Shown in pieces: positions 16,226 to 24,435 of a stretch of 34,331 bases of DNA. Source of the stretch: Candidatus Nanopelagicales bacterium (lineage in GTDB: Bacteria; Actinomycetota; Actinomycetes; S36-B12; UBA5976); NCBI GenBank assembly GCA_030834185.1, contig JAURFT010000010.1, positions 1 through 34,331 of the forward strand. The letters are read 5' to 3'. Positions within the stretch are counted from its first letter, which is position 1. Each line of letters begins with the position of its first letter. The notes beneath the pieces were generated by a model. The model was not told the origin of the DNA and searched no databases. It worked only from the letters and a program-made list of their open reading frames with translations. A program made the translations under genes and the position numbers.

Positions 16226-17631
16226 CCAACAGATCCTTCCATTTGCAAAACGATCAAACGATTAAGCTCAATCGCATACTCCATGGGCAGTTCTCTTGCG
16301 ATTGGCTCAACAAATCCACGAACAATCATTGCCATCGCTTCGTCTTCGGCCATACCACGAGTCATCAAATAAAATAGCTGATCATCAGATACTTTTGAAA
16401 CTGTAGCTTCATGGCCCATAGAGACATCATCTTCTCGAACGTCAACATAAGGATAAGTATCTGATCTAGAAATATCATCTACCAGCAATGCATCGCAGCG
16501 CACCGTTGATTTACTTCCAGTTGCGCCTTTATCTATTTGAACTAAACCGCGATAGCTACTTCTACCGCCGCCTCTGGCAACTGATTTAGAAACAATGCTG
16601 CTAGATGTATTTGGTGCAGCATGAACCATCTTGGCACCCGCATCTTGATGTTGACCTGGACCGGCAAAGGCAACTGAAAGAGTCTCACCTTTAGCGTGCT
16701 CACCCATCAGCCATACAGCTGGATATTTCATTGTTACTTTACTGCCAATGTTTCCATCAATCCATTCCATTGTGGCACCTGTACTTGCAGTGGCTCGCTT
16801 GGTAACTAAGTTGTAAACGTTATTTGACCAATTCTGAATTGTTGTATATCTGCAGCGAGCATTATCTTTCACAATAATCTCTACCACAGCGCTATGCAAA
16901 GAATCAGAGCTGTAAATAGGAGCGGTGCAACCTTCAACATAATGCACATATGCGCCTTCATCAACGATGATCAAGGTACGCTCAAATTGACCCATGTTTT
17001 CAGTGTTAATTCTGAAATATGCCTGAAGTGGAATATCAACCTTCACATTCTTTGGCACATAGATAAATGAACCACCAGACCAAACGGCTGTGTTAAGGGC
17101 CGCAAATTTATTATCACCTGGAGGAATTACAGAACCAAAATATTGCTTGAACACATCTTCGTGTTCGCGAAGTCCAGTATCGGTATCAAGGAAAAGTACA
17201 CCTTGCTCCTCTAAATCTTCGCGGATCTTGTGATAAACAACTTCACTTTCATACTGAGCAGCCACGCCGCCGATTAATCGCTGCTTCTCGGCTTCAGGAA
17301 TGCCAAGTCGGTCATAAGTATTTTTAATATCATCTGGTAGATCTTCCCAGGAAGCAGCTTGTTTCTCTGTGGATCGTACGAAATATTTGATGTTATCAAA
17401 ATCAATTCCCGATAAGTCGGCTCCAAAATTGGGCATGGGCTTCTTCATGAACATAGCTAAAGATTTCAAGCGAAGATCAAGCATCCACTTTGGTTCGTCT
17501 TTTTTGGAACTTATATCTCGAACCACATCTTCGTTGATGCCTCGTCGAGCATTCGCACCTGCATCACTTTTATCTGACCAGCCAAACTCATAGTTGCCCA
17601 ATCCCTCGAGCGCGGTATCGACCGTTGTCAT
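16222..17631 (-). CDS. sufB: Fe-S cluster assembly protein SufB
   Basis: 469 aa scaffold subunit on which new Fe-S clusters form. Typical blocks are [83 protein letters not shown], the conserved Cys near the core RCDALLVDD, and [29 protein letters not shown]. No intein is present, unlike some mycobacterial SufB. Its start overlaps the sufR stop by 4 bases. Confidence 0.96.
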   Translation of the reverse strand: MTTVDTALEGLGNYEFGWSDKSDAGANARRGINEDVVRDISSKKDEPKWMLDLRLKSLAMFMKKPMPNFGADLSGIDFDNIKYFVRSTEKQAASWEDLPDDIKNTYDRLGIPEAEKQRLIGGVAAQYESEVVYHKIREDLEEQGVLFLDTDTGLREHEDVFKQYFGSVIPPGDNKFAALNTAVWSGGSFIYVPKNVKVDIPLQAYFRINTENMGQFERTLIIVDEGAYVHYVEGCTAPIYSSDSLHSAVVEIIVKDNARCRYTTIQNWSNNVYNLVTKRATASTGATMEWIDGNIGSKVTMKYPAVWLMGEHAKGETLSVAFAGPGQHQDAGAKMVHAAPNTSSSIVSKSVARGGGRSSYRGLVQIDKGATGSKSTVRCDALLVDDISRSDTYPYVDVREDDVSMGHEATVSKVSDDQLFYLMTRGMAEDEAMAMIVRGFVEPIARELPMEYAIELNRLIVLQMEGSVG

Positions 17632-18377
17632 GCGGATCCTTCTTTCACTTTATTTTCTTGCATTTGTTTTTGCAAATCTTCAGGTTTTGCAATGATTGCT
17701 GTGCAGATTTCAGCTCCAAGTGCAATTGTTGCAATTCGAGTTACATGAGCACCCAATGTTTCACCAATCGCACACATCTCAGCTTCACAAATTTCTGGGA
17801 ATTCTTTTGCAAGCGATTCAATAGGACATCTGTGGAAGCTCAATTGCACAACTGGACCGTCGTTTAATCCAACAGATGCAGCATATCCATCTTGAATCAA
17901 AAGATTGGCTAGATTTTCAGTGCGTTGCTTTAAACTTCCAGCAGGGGCAAGCTTGCTCTCCCATCGATCTTGCTGATTCTTCATCTGCATATCTGCTATT
18001 TGCTTTACAGCATCTTTGCCATGGGTTTTCATCGCCCAATCCAACGCGGTATGGGCTAAATCATCGTATCGCTGATCAAAAGCTTGTCGACCACTTGCAG
18101 TGAGCGCAAAGTATTTTGCTGGTCGCCCGCGACCTTGGGAGATTCGAGGGCCAAATGCAGGTTGATCGCTAGCAGCTACAAAACCTTGAGTGACCAGCCA
18201 ATCTAGATGATGTCGGATAGCTGCTGGGGTTAGCTCTAATTCTGCAGCCAGCTCCACCGGTGTAGCTGCACCTTTATCAAGCAAGGCAGCTACCACACGT
18301 CTAGGTCCAGGGGTGAGGAATTCCACAAGGGTATATTTGCGTAATTCGGCCAAACCTGCAACATGAACCGCTAGCAT
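17628..18377 (-). CDS. sufR: ArsR/DeoR-like winged-helix regulator with Fe-S ligand cysteines (SufR)
   Basis: 249 aa from the ATG at 18377; the tracked start is a TTG at 18383, and later TTG/GTG codons (up to the one at VEFLTPGP) are possible. The N-terminal winged helix ([40 protein letters not shown]) binds DNA. The C-terminal region has the SufR cluster ligands: [14 protein letters not shown] (C-x12-C), then a further Cys 27 residues on in GAEICT, with the additional MC close behind the second. In mycobacteria and cyanobacteria SufR carries an Fe-S cluster and represses the suf genes when clusters suffice. It heads the operon and probably regulates itself. Direct and inverted repeats surround its start. 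Confidence 0.9.
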   Translation of the reverse strand: MLAVHVAGLAELRKYTLVEFLTPGPRRVVAALLDKGAATPVELAAELELTPAAIRHHLDWLVTQGFVAASDQPAFGPRISQGRGRPAKYFALTASGRQAFDQRYDDLAHTALDWAMKTHGKDAVKQIADMQMKNQQDRWESKLAPAGSLKQRTENLANLLIQDGYAASVGLNDGPVVQLSFHRCPIESLAKEFPEICEAEMCAIGETLGAHVTRIATIALGAEICTAIIAKPEDLQKQMQENKVKEGSA

Positions 18378-18393
18378 TAGCAAATATGAACCG
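18363..18393. promoter_or_regulatory. Candidate operator in the sufR/ctaA start region: direct repeat ATGAACCG flanking GCTAgcatTAGC
   Basis: Two exact 8-base copies of ATGAACCG (18363-18370 and 18386-18393) are 23 bases apart, about two helical turns, and flank an inverted repeat GCTA-N4-TAGC (18370-18381). The second copy contains the ctaA start codon, and the inverted repeat covers the sufR ATG. The layout fits a regulator site controlling both directions. It does not match the ACACT-type operator described for mycobacterial SufR, as I recall it. Confidence 0.35.
18372..18377 (+). promoter_or_regulatory. Candidate -10 element (TAGCAT) for leaderless ctaA
   Basis: TAGCAT ends 8 bases before the ATG at 18386; it is the reverse complement of the first two sufR codons (ATG CTA). 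No ribosome site lies between it and the ctaA start. Confidence 0.38.
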
Positions 18394-19267
18394 AAAAATG
18401 GATGTTTTGCCCCCGTTAGGGCTGCGGTTGCTTGGGATCACTGTTTTCACTCAGGCTGGGATAGTTGTCACTGGAGCATTGGTCCGGTTAACGGGTTCAG
18501 GCCTGGGCTGTCCGACCTGGCCAAGATGTACGGCTGATTCATACACCCCTGAAATCTCACAAATTGAAGGGTTTCACAAATGGATCGAGTTCGGAAATAG
18601 GCTCCTCACCTTTGTGGTTGTAATAGCCGCTATCGCTTCTTTGGTCTACGTAATTCGACAAAAGATCAAAGGGCTCGATATTCCAGGCCGTTTTGTTTTC
18701 CTGGCTGCGATCCCATTTCTGGGCACGATTGCGCAAGCAATTCTTGGTGGCGTAACAGTGCTTATGAAACTAAATCCATACACCGTAACAGCTCATTTTC
18801 TGCTATCTATTTTAATAATCGCAATTGCAGCTCAAAATCGTGTCATTGCGCAGTATCCCAATGCGATAGCTATACCTAAAGTTCAAACACTGCTAGCAAA
18901 ACTTTTGTTGGCAACCGGATTTGTTGTGATAGTGCTAGGAGTGATAACAACTGGATCGGGACCACATGCTGGCGACGATGTAGCAGTGCGGTTTACGCTA
19001 GATGTTGCAAACATGGTTCGGCTGCATGCAGATGCAGTTTGGTTTTTCACTGGATTACTAATAGCTAATTTACTTTTAGCAAGATCTATAGCTTTACTCA
19101 AAATTGTCGCTGTTGTTATTTTGCAAATAATTACTGGTTACGCCCAGTGGTTCTCCGATTTACCCTGGGCACTGGTAGCAGTACACGTTGCCTTGGCGGT
19201 AACACTTTGGGTGTTTTTAGTGAAGTACCAAAAAGGTATTAATCGATCGCATTATGTATCGCAGTAG
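18386..19267 (+). CDS. ctaA: Heme A synthase (COX15/CtaA family)
   Basis: 293 aa membrane enzyme oxidising heme O to heme A for aa3-type cytochrome oxidase. It has about eight helices with the paired heme-binding histidines: HKWIEFGNRLLTF and TVTAHFLLSILI in the first half, LHADAVWFFTG and VHVALAVTLWVF in the second. The extracytoplasmic Cys pair of this family is in LGCPTWPRC near residues 41-48. Starts are possible at ATG 18386 or 18398. It is divergent from sufR, with their start codons only about 8 bases apart, and its last 29 bases overlap the convergent ATP-grasp gene. Confidence 0.93.
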   Translation: MNRKMDVLPPLGLRLLGITVFTQAGIVVTGALVRLTGSGLGCPTWPRCTADSYTPEISQIEGFHKWIEFGNRLLTFVVVIAAIASLVYVIRQKIKGLDIPGRFVFLAAIPFLGTIAQAILGGVTVLMKLNPYTVTAHFLLSILIIAIAAQNRVIAQYPNAIAIPKVQTLLAKLLLATGFVVIVLGVITTGSGPHAGDDVAVRFTLDVANMVRLHADAVWFFTGLLIANLLLARSIALLKIVAVVILQIITGYAQWFSDLPWALVAVHVALAVTLWVFLVKYQKGINRSHYVSQ

Positions 19268-20096
19268 CAAATACTTGGGTTGAGTCAGGATTCATTGGCA
19301 AGAATAAAAATGGCTCGATTAACTCAAGCTCCATCAACTTGAATCCCTCTGCTGTTGGCACCACATCAATTCGTGAGTAAACCAGTTCACTAACTTGAGT
19401 GCCAGCGATTTCAAACTCCATAATATGATTAATGAATTTTGTTAATTCAGTTGAGATGTCTACATTTGCTGCAAAATCACCATGACCACCATCAGATAGT
19501 GCTGGACGTTTTATTACTGAATGCATTATTTCGCCCTTGCAACATACAACTGCTATTTCGCCAGGATAATCGACTTCCTTTAAATACGGCTGAACTAAAA
19601 GTGGGGTCTCAGTTGTTGAAAAATACCTTTGACACAGATCTTCTAAATTTGAGCCATTATCAACAATAAAAGCTCCCCTGGCTCCAGCACCAATCACAGG
19701 TTTCATCACCATTTTGCCATCATGTAATTTAATATCATTCAAACCTGCGACAAATTCCAAAATTTGAGTTGGAATAATCTCAATTCCAGCAGCAGCAAGC
19801 TTTAAAAGATATCTCTTGTCGATGTTCTCATCAATAACTGCAACAGGATTTATCACCTTAACTTGGCTGTTCACTAAATGCAGCCAATTGTGAAATTGAT
19901 TGAAGTTCTGTGCGTAATCCCAAGGACTTCTAATGACTAATAGGTCATATTTATGAAAGTTGGTTGCAGTTTTCCAATTAAGAACATCTACATTATTACC
20001 CAAAGCCTCAAGTGCCGGAACTAAAAAAGGTATATCTAAATCAGGATCTGGATCATTTGGATTGTCCTGATATGAAACATAACCTATAGTTTTCAT
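19239..20096 (-). CDS. ATP-grasp domain protein, DcsG/glutathione-synthetase-like, unknown substrate
   Basis: 285 aa. The block order resembles the ATP-grasp ligases related to O-ureido-serine cyclo-ligase (DcsG): an N-terminal pre-ATP domain with VIRSPWDYAQNFNQFHNWL, DKRYLLKLAAAGIEIIPT, the ATP lysine in MVMKPVIGAGARGAF, VQPYLKEVDYPGEIAVV, YSRIDVVPTAEGFKLMELELIEPFLFL (Mg-binding Glu and Asn-type region). Such enzymes join a carboxylate to an amine or thiol nucleophile through an acyl-phosphate. The substrate is unknown here. Its ATG overlaps the ctaB stop (ATGA), so it is made with heme O synthase; its stop lies inside the end of ctaA on the other strand. A role in heme chemistry is not implied by family. 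Confidence 0.82.
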   Translation of the reverse strand: MKTIGYVSYQDNPNDPDPDLDIPFLVPALEALGNNVDVLNWKTATNFHKYDLLVIRSPWDYAQNFNQFHNWLHLVNSQVKVINPVAVIDENIDKRYLLKLAAAGIEIIPTQILEFVAGLNDIKLHDGKMVMKPVIGAGARGAFIVDNGSNLEDLCQRYFSTTETPLLVQPYLKEVDYPGEIAVVCCKGEIMHSVIKRPALSDGGHGDFAANVDISTELTKFINHIMEFEIAGTQVSELVYSRIDVVPTAEGFKLMELELIEPFLFLPMNPDSTQVFATAIHNAID

Positions 20097-20986
20097 AGCA
20101 GTACATCTATCGCTATAGCCACAAATACAATCGCAAGATAGCTGATTGAAAAATGAAAAATCACCATTGAGGACATAGGTTTATCGCTGGCAATATTAAT
20201 ATAGTATTTGATAGAGAGTATCAAAAAGACAATCCCCGCAATTACTGTTGCGGTCAAATATATATAACCCATTTCTACAATAAAAAAGAATGCTACAGAG
20301 GTGATGATCGTCAAAACTGTATAAGCCAAGGTCCATGCTGCAACTGTTTTTTCAGATTTATCAACAGGTAACATTGGAATTTGAGCTAAGGAGTAATCCT
20401 CTTTTAAGTGAGCTGCAAGTGGCCAATAGTGCGCTGGCGTCCAGAAGAAAACTAAGAGGAAGAGAACCCAGCCGCCCAAACTAACTTCACCTCGAACAGC
20501 AGCATCAGCAATCACAACCGGAAAACACCCAGCTATTCCACCCCAAACAATATTTTGATTAGTTCTAGGTTTTAGTAAGATTGTGTAACCTAAAACATAA
20601 AAACCAATTGCAGCAGCAGTTAATGCTGCAGCTGCAAAATTTGTAGTGACATACATGCCCATGATTGAAATAGCAGTTAAAGCGATCGCAATAGATATCG
20701 AATGATTTAATTTCATCTCACCAGTAACCAGCGGACGCATCTTGGTTCGATTCATAAGAGCATCAATTTCTCGCTCAATGATGGAATTCCAAGCATTCGC
20801 TCCAGCAGCAGCTAAGGTGCCAAACACGACAACTGAAGCCAACACCTGCCAATTTGGCCAACCATTTGAAGCTAAAACTAAAACTGGCACAGCAGTTACC
20901 AGCAGTAGTTCAATAATTCGAGGTTTTACTAGGGCCAGCACAAGGCGCAGAAAGCTTCTTTTCTCCCCAAGATTCAGATATTTCAT
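20093..20986 (-). CDS. ctaB: Heme O synthase (protoheme IX farnesyltransferase)
   Basis: 297 aa from ATG 20986 (the tracked start is a TTG at 21010). This UbiA-family membrane prenyltransferase adds a farnesyl group to heme B. The first Asp-rich region is NAWNSIIEREIDALMNRTKMRPL near residues 75-98, with VKPRIIELLLVTAVP at the N-terminus, and the second around FFWTPAHYWPLAAHLKEDYSLAQIPMLPV near 182-205. About nine helices follow the normal pattern. A TACTGT hexamer lies 9 bases before the ATG. It is divergent from tkt and coupled to the ATP-grasp gene, and supplies substrate for CtaA. Confidence 0.93.
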   Translation of the reverse strand: MKYLNLGEKRSFLRLVLALVKPRIIELLLVTAVPVLVLASNGWPNWQVLASVVVFGTLAAAGANAWNSIIEREIDALMNRTKMRPLVTGEMKLNHSISIAIALTAISIMGMYVTTNFAAAALTAAAIGFYVLGYTILLKPRTNQNIVWGGIAGCFPVVIADAAVRGEVSLGGWVLFLLVFFWTPAHYWPLAAHLKEDYSLAQIPMLPVDKSEKTVAAWTLAYTVLTIITSVAFFFIVEMGYIYLTATVIAGIVFLILSIKYYINIASDKPMSSMVIFHFSISYLAIVFVAIAIDVLL

Positions 20987-21063
20987 GTCAGTGGCACAGT
21001 ATCGCAGCAATTACTGCCTGTTGTGCAGGTACGCTTGGGCTAAATTCTGTAAGGATTATCACT

Positions 21064-23052
21064 ATGCCCTTTTCCCTCGAAGATCAAATAACAGCCAATA
21101 CAGCTGCTGGGTTAGCCCTTGACGCAGTTGAAGCCGCCGGCCATGGACACCCCGGTACAGCTGTGGCGCTTGCACCTGTGGCCCAACTGCTTTTTGCCCA
21201 CCATTTAAAGCATGATCCAAAAGATCCGCTATGGCAGGGTCGGGATCGATTCATTTTGTCTTGCGGACATGCCAGCATGCTTTTATACGCACAATTGCAT
21301 TTATCTGGGTATGAACTTAGCTTGCAGGATATTCAACAATTTCGAAAAACTGACAGCTTGACGCCAGGTCACCCAGAGTATGGCCACACCCCTGGCGTTG
21401 AGATGACAACTGGCCCACTTGGCCAAGGACTGGCTACATCGGTAGGAATGGCTTGGGCGCAACTAAATCTGGCAGCTCGATTTGATCCAAAGGCGCCCAG
21501 CTCGCCGCTGCGTTCGCATATATATGTAATTGCTTCCGATGGTGATCTTCAAGAAGGTGTTACTAGTGAGGCCGCGTCTTTTGCCGGATTGCATGCAATC
21601 TCTAATCTCACAGTTATTTATGATGATAATCAAATATCTATTGATGGTGATGCTCGCGCTTCATTTGATGAAGATGTGGTGGCAAGATATCTTGCTTATG
21701 GTTGGAATAGTTTAAAAATTGATCAGCTACCTGATGGCAGCATCGATATTAATTCACTAGATCAGGCTTTAATTGCAGCCCGGACATCTGAAAAACCAAC
21801 CTTGATTGTGCTGCGAACCGCAATTGCTTTCCCTTCCCCCAATATGACTGGTTTAGCTGCAACGCACGGCTCTCCAATGGGTGAAGCGGAGGTTGCCAAA
21901 ACTAAATCTGCGCTTGGATTAAATCCGGAATTGTTTTTTCAAATTCCCGCTCAAGCCGCCGCTAATTCGGAGCGAATAGCCAAAATCGCTAGCCAGCATC
22001 GAGCTATGTATGACCAAGAAATGCAAAAGTATGCTGAACGTGAACCTGAGTTATCTAAGCAGTACTCCGCGCTGTGGAACTTAGATCTAAGCGAGATTGA
22101 ACTACCTAAATTTGATTTAGGCTCCAGCATCGCAACCAGAAAGGCTTCCCAGCAGGTGCTAGAAGCGCTTGCTGGAATTGATCAAATTGTTGGCGGTAGC
22201 GCTGATTTATCAGAATCAAATGGTGTCGCAGTAAAAGCATTACCTGTATATCACGGCTCTTCAGCAAAGTTTGGTGATGTAGCAGGTCGCAGAATTTTGT
22301 TCGGTATCCGAGAACATGCCATGGCGGCATTTAATAATGGGGTTGCGCTGAGTTCACCGCTTCGCCCATTTGGTGCTACTTTTCTAATATTCGCCGATTA
22401 CATGCGCCCAAGTATTCGACTAGCTTGCTTGATGAACCTACCGGTCACCTGGGTGTTCTCGCATGATTCCGTAGGGCTAGGTGAAGATGGACCAACACAT
22501 CAACCAGTTGAGCATCTTTGGTCTCTTCGTGCAATTCCAAATATCAGCGTTGTTCGACCGGCAGATGCTAATGAAACTGCAGCAGCTTGGCTTGAAATAT
22601 TAAAACGACAAGGTCCAGCCGCTTTAGTGCTAACTAGACAGAACCTACCAACAATTGCAGAAAATCCAGCAGTTGAAAAAGGGGCTTACGCTATTTTTGA
22701 ACCAAAGACTGCACCAAAAGTTATTGTGATAGCAACTGGGTCAGAAGTGCAGATAGCTGTTACCGCAGCGGGAGCTTTGGCTGAAGAAAATATTGCAATA
22801 CGAGTCATTTCCGCGCCTTGCTTAGAATGGTTTGATTCTCAACCTCAAGCTTATAAAAACAGCTTACTAGAAGGAGCGCCAAAGATTGCCATCGAAGCCG
22901 GATCAACTATTGGTTGGTGGAAGTATGTTGGTGCCACAGGAACGGTGTTGGGTATAGATGGTTACGGCGCATCCGCTACACCAGCATCGCTGTTTAGCAA
23001 ATTTGGAATAACAGTTGGAAATCTAATTACTGAAGTGAAGAAATTGGTTTAA
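21064..23052 (+). CDS. tkt: Transketolase
   Basis: 662 aa, slightly shorter than the about 700 of mycobacterial TKT. Thiamine-diphosphate enzyme moving two-carbon units in the pentose phosphate and, with other enzymes, ribose-forming pathways. Landmarks: AAGHGHPGTA with the substrate His, SCGHASMLLYAQL, GHPEYGHTPGVEMTTGPLGQG, the TPP motif SDGDLQEGVTSEAASFAGLHAISNLTVIYDDNQISIDG, the Glu catalytic region FGIREHAMAA, FADYMRPSIR, HDSVGLGEDGPTHQPVEHL, and the C-terminal GSEVQIAV domain. An AAGGA ribosome site about 9 bases before ATG 21064 fixes the start. Its TAA interlocks with the rbpA stop on the other strand. The tal, zwf, opcA and pgl genes that usually follow are absent here. Confidence 0.96.
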   Translation: MPFSLEDQITANTAAGLALDAVEAAGHGHPGTAVALAPVAQLLFAHHLKHDPKDPLWQGRDRFILSCGHASMLLYAQLHLSGYELSLQDIQQFRKTDSLTPGHPEYGHTPGVEMTTGPLGQGLATSVGMAWAQLNLAARFDPKAPSSPLRSHIYVIASDGDLQEGVTSEAASFAGLHAISNLTVIYDDNQISIDGDARASFDEDVVARYLAYGWNSLKIDQLPDGSIDINSLDQALIAARTSEKPTLIVLRTAIAFPSPNMTGLAATHGSPMGEAEVAKTKSALGLNPELFFQIPAQAAANSERIAKIASQHRAMYDQEMQKYAEREPELSKQYSALWNLDLSEIELPKFDLGSSIATRKASQQVLEALAGIDQIVGGSADLSESNGVAVKALPVYHGSSAKFGDVAGRRILFGIREHAMAAFNNGVALSSPLRPFGATFLIFADYMRPSIRLACLMNLPVTWVFSHDSVGLGEDGPTHQPVEHLWSLRAIPNISVVRPADANETAAAWLEILKRQGPAALVLTRQNLPTIAENPAVEKGAYAIFEPKTAPKVIVIATGSEVQIAVTAAGALAEENIAIRVISAPCLEWFDSQPQAYKNSLLEGAPKIAIEAGSTIGWWKYVGATGTVLGIDGYGASATPASLFSKFGITVGNLITEVKKLV

Positions 23053-23384
23053 CGCTTGCGTGAACGCAATGCTTCAAGGGCTTCGCCCAAGATATCTGCG
23101 CCATCTGTGTCATTTCGTCGTTCTTTTACGTAAGCTAGATGGGTTTTGTAAGGTTCAATTTTTGGTGCAGCTGGTGGATTCTCTTTATCTTGCGATGCTG
23201 GTAACCCACACTTTGGACAATCCCAGAACTCTGGTATTTCTGCCTCGACCGCGAATGATGGTCGAGACTCGTGACTATCTACGCACCAATATGAAACCCT
23301 GAATCGCGGCGCTGCATCTCCGCGCTCAGCTTCGCCCATCGGTCCCGCACCAACACGTGACCCTCTGATTGCGCTTCCAGCCAT
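23049..23384 (-). CDS. rbpA: RNA polymerase-binding protein RbpA
   Basis: 111 aa from the ATG at 23384, which follows an AGAAGGG ribosome site by 7 bases; the tracked TTG at 23390 is two codons earlier and less likely. RbpA binds the RNA polymerase holoenzyme and principal sigma and stabilises open complexes in Actinobacteria. The N-terminal tail (AIRGSRVGAGPMGEAERGDAAPR) is basic, the zinc core is SYWCVDSHES...EAEIPEFWDCPKCGLPA, and the sigma-interacting C-terminus is YVKERRNDTDGADILGEALEALRSRKR. It lies 12 bases after secG, and interlocks with tkt at the stop codons. Confidence 0.94.
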   Translation of the reverse strand: MAGSAIRGSRVGAGPMGEAERGDAAPRFRVSYWCVDSHESRPSFAVEAEIPEFWDCPKCGLPASQDKENPPAAPKIEPYKTHLAYVKERRNDTDGADILGEALEALRSRKR

Positions 23385-23396
23385 TTTCAAACCCTT

Positions 23397-23621
23397 CTAA
23401 ACTATTAAGCCCAGTCCAATTGCACAAGCTAGCCAGATAACACCAATAGCAATTGTGATCCGGTCTAAGTTCTTTTCTACCACAGATGAACCACCCAGGC
23501 TGGATGAAAATCCACCACCAAATAGATCTGAGACGCCGCCGCCTCGACCGCGGTGCAACAACACTAAAACCACAAGCAGCACGCTGGTTAGCGACAACAC
23601 AATTTGTAGAGTAAGTATCAC
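23397..23621 (-). CDS. secG: Preprotein translocase subunit SecG
   Basis: 74 aa. Two membrane helices (about 3-22 and 54-72) with the GRGGGVSDLFGGGFSSSLGGSSVVEKNLDR loop between them, as in the SecG family, which supports SecYEG translocation. The start is GTG at 23621, chosen because an AAGGAG ribosome site lies 6 bases upstream. It is 34 bases after tpiA and 12 bases before rbpA, continuing the glycolytic operon. Confidence 0.93.
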   Translation of the reverse strand: MILTLQIVLSLTSVLLVVLVLLHRGRGGGVSDLFGGGFSSSLGGSSVVEKNLDRITIAIGVIWLACAIGLGLIV

Positions 23622-23655
23622 AGTTTCTCCTTGAGGGGAAAGTCTAATGGGGAGC

Positions 23656-24435
23656 TTAAACCAGGGCTAAACGATACCTGCAGATAGCCACAAATTCGTC
23701 TGGATCAATAGAAGCCCCGCCCACTAAGGCGCCATCCACATTGGGCATAGCCATCAAGCCAGGAGCGGTGCCCGACTTAACAGAACCACCATACAGAATT
23801 CGAACTTTATCAGCGACGGCATCGCCATATTCGTCCGCTAGAAAATTGCGAATAGCCCCGCACATTTCTTCTGCATCTTCAGGAATAGCCACTTCACCGG
23901 TGCCTATCGCCCATACGGGTTCATAAGCCACAATCACATTACCCATATCATATTTAGTAATCCCAGCTAACGATTCTTTAAGTTGGGCTACTGTAACTGC
24001 TACATGGTTGCCTGATTTACGGATATCTAATGATTCGCCAACGCACACAATTGGCAGAAGCTTGTGCTTGATGGCACTTTTTAATTTCAGTGCAACATCT
24101 GCGCTTGATTCATTGTTCAACAAACGCCGTTCGCTGTGACCAAGAATCACAAATGAACAACCAAGTTTGGTTAAAAATGCAGCTGATATCTGGCCCGTGT
24201 ATGCACCGCTATCAGTTTCCGCGCAGTCCTGGCCACCATAGCGAATCTTTAATTTATCTGCGTCAATCAAAGTTTGCACTGAGCGGATATCGGTGAACGG
24301 CGGAAATACCGCCACTTCAACTGCATCAAAATCTGCATCTTTTAGTGAGAACGCCAAACGTTGTACATGAGCTATGGCTTCTAAATGATTCAAATTCATC
24401 TTCCAGTTACCAGCTATCAGCGGTTTTCGAGTCAT
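23656..24435 (-). CDS. tpiA: Triosephosphate isomerase
   Basis: 259 aa TIM-barrel enzyme interconverting dihydroxyacetone phosphate and glyceraldehyde 3-phosphate. Catalytic residues are present: GNWKMN (Lys13 region), GHSERR (His near 99), YEPVWAIGTG (Glu near 171) and phosphate loops ILYGGSVKSG and DGALVGGAS. The length is normal. The ATG overlaps the pgk stop by 4 bases. Confidence 0.97.
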   Translation of the reverse strand: MTRKPLIAGNWKMNLNHLEAIAHVQRLAFSLKDADFDAVEVAVFPPFTDIRSVQTLIDADKLKIRYGGQDCAETDSGAYTGQISAAFLTKLGCSFVILGHSERRLLNNESSADVALKLKSAIKHKLLPIVCVGESLDIRKSGNHVAVTVAQLKESLAGITKYDMGNVIVAYEPVWAIGTGEVAIPEDAEEMCGAIRNFLADEYGDAVADKVRILYGGSVKSGTAPGLMAMPNVDGALVGGASIDPDEFVAICRYRLALV

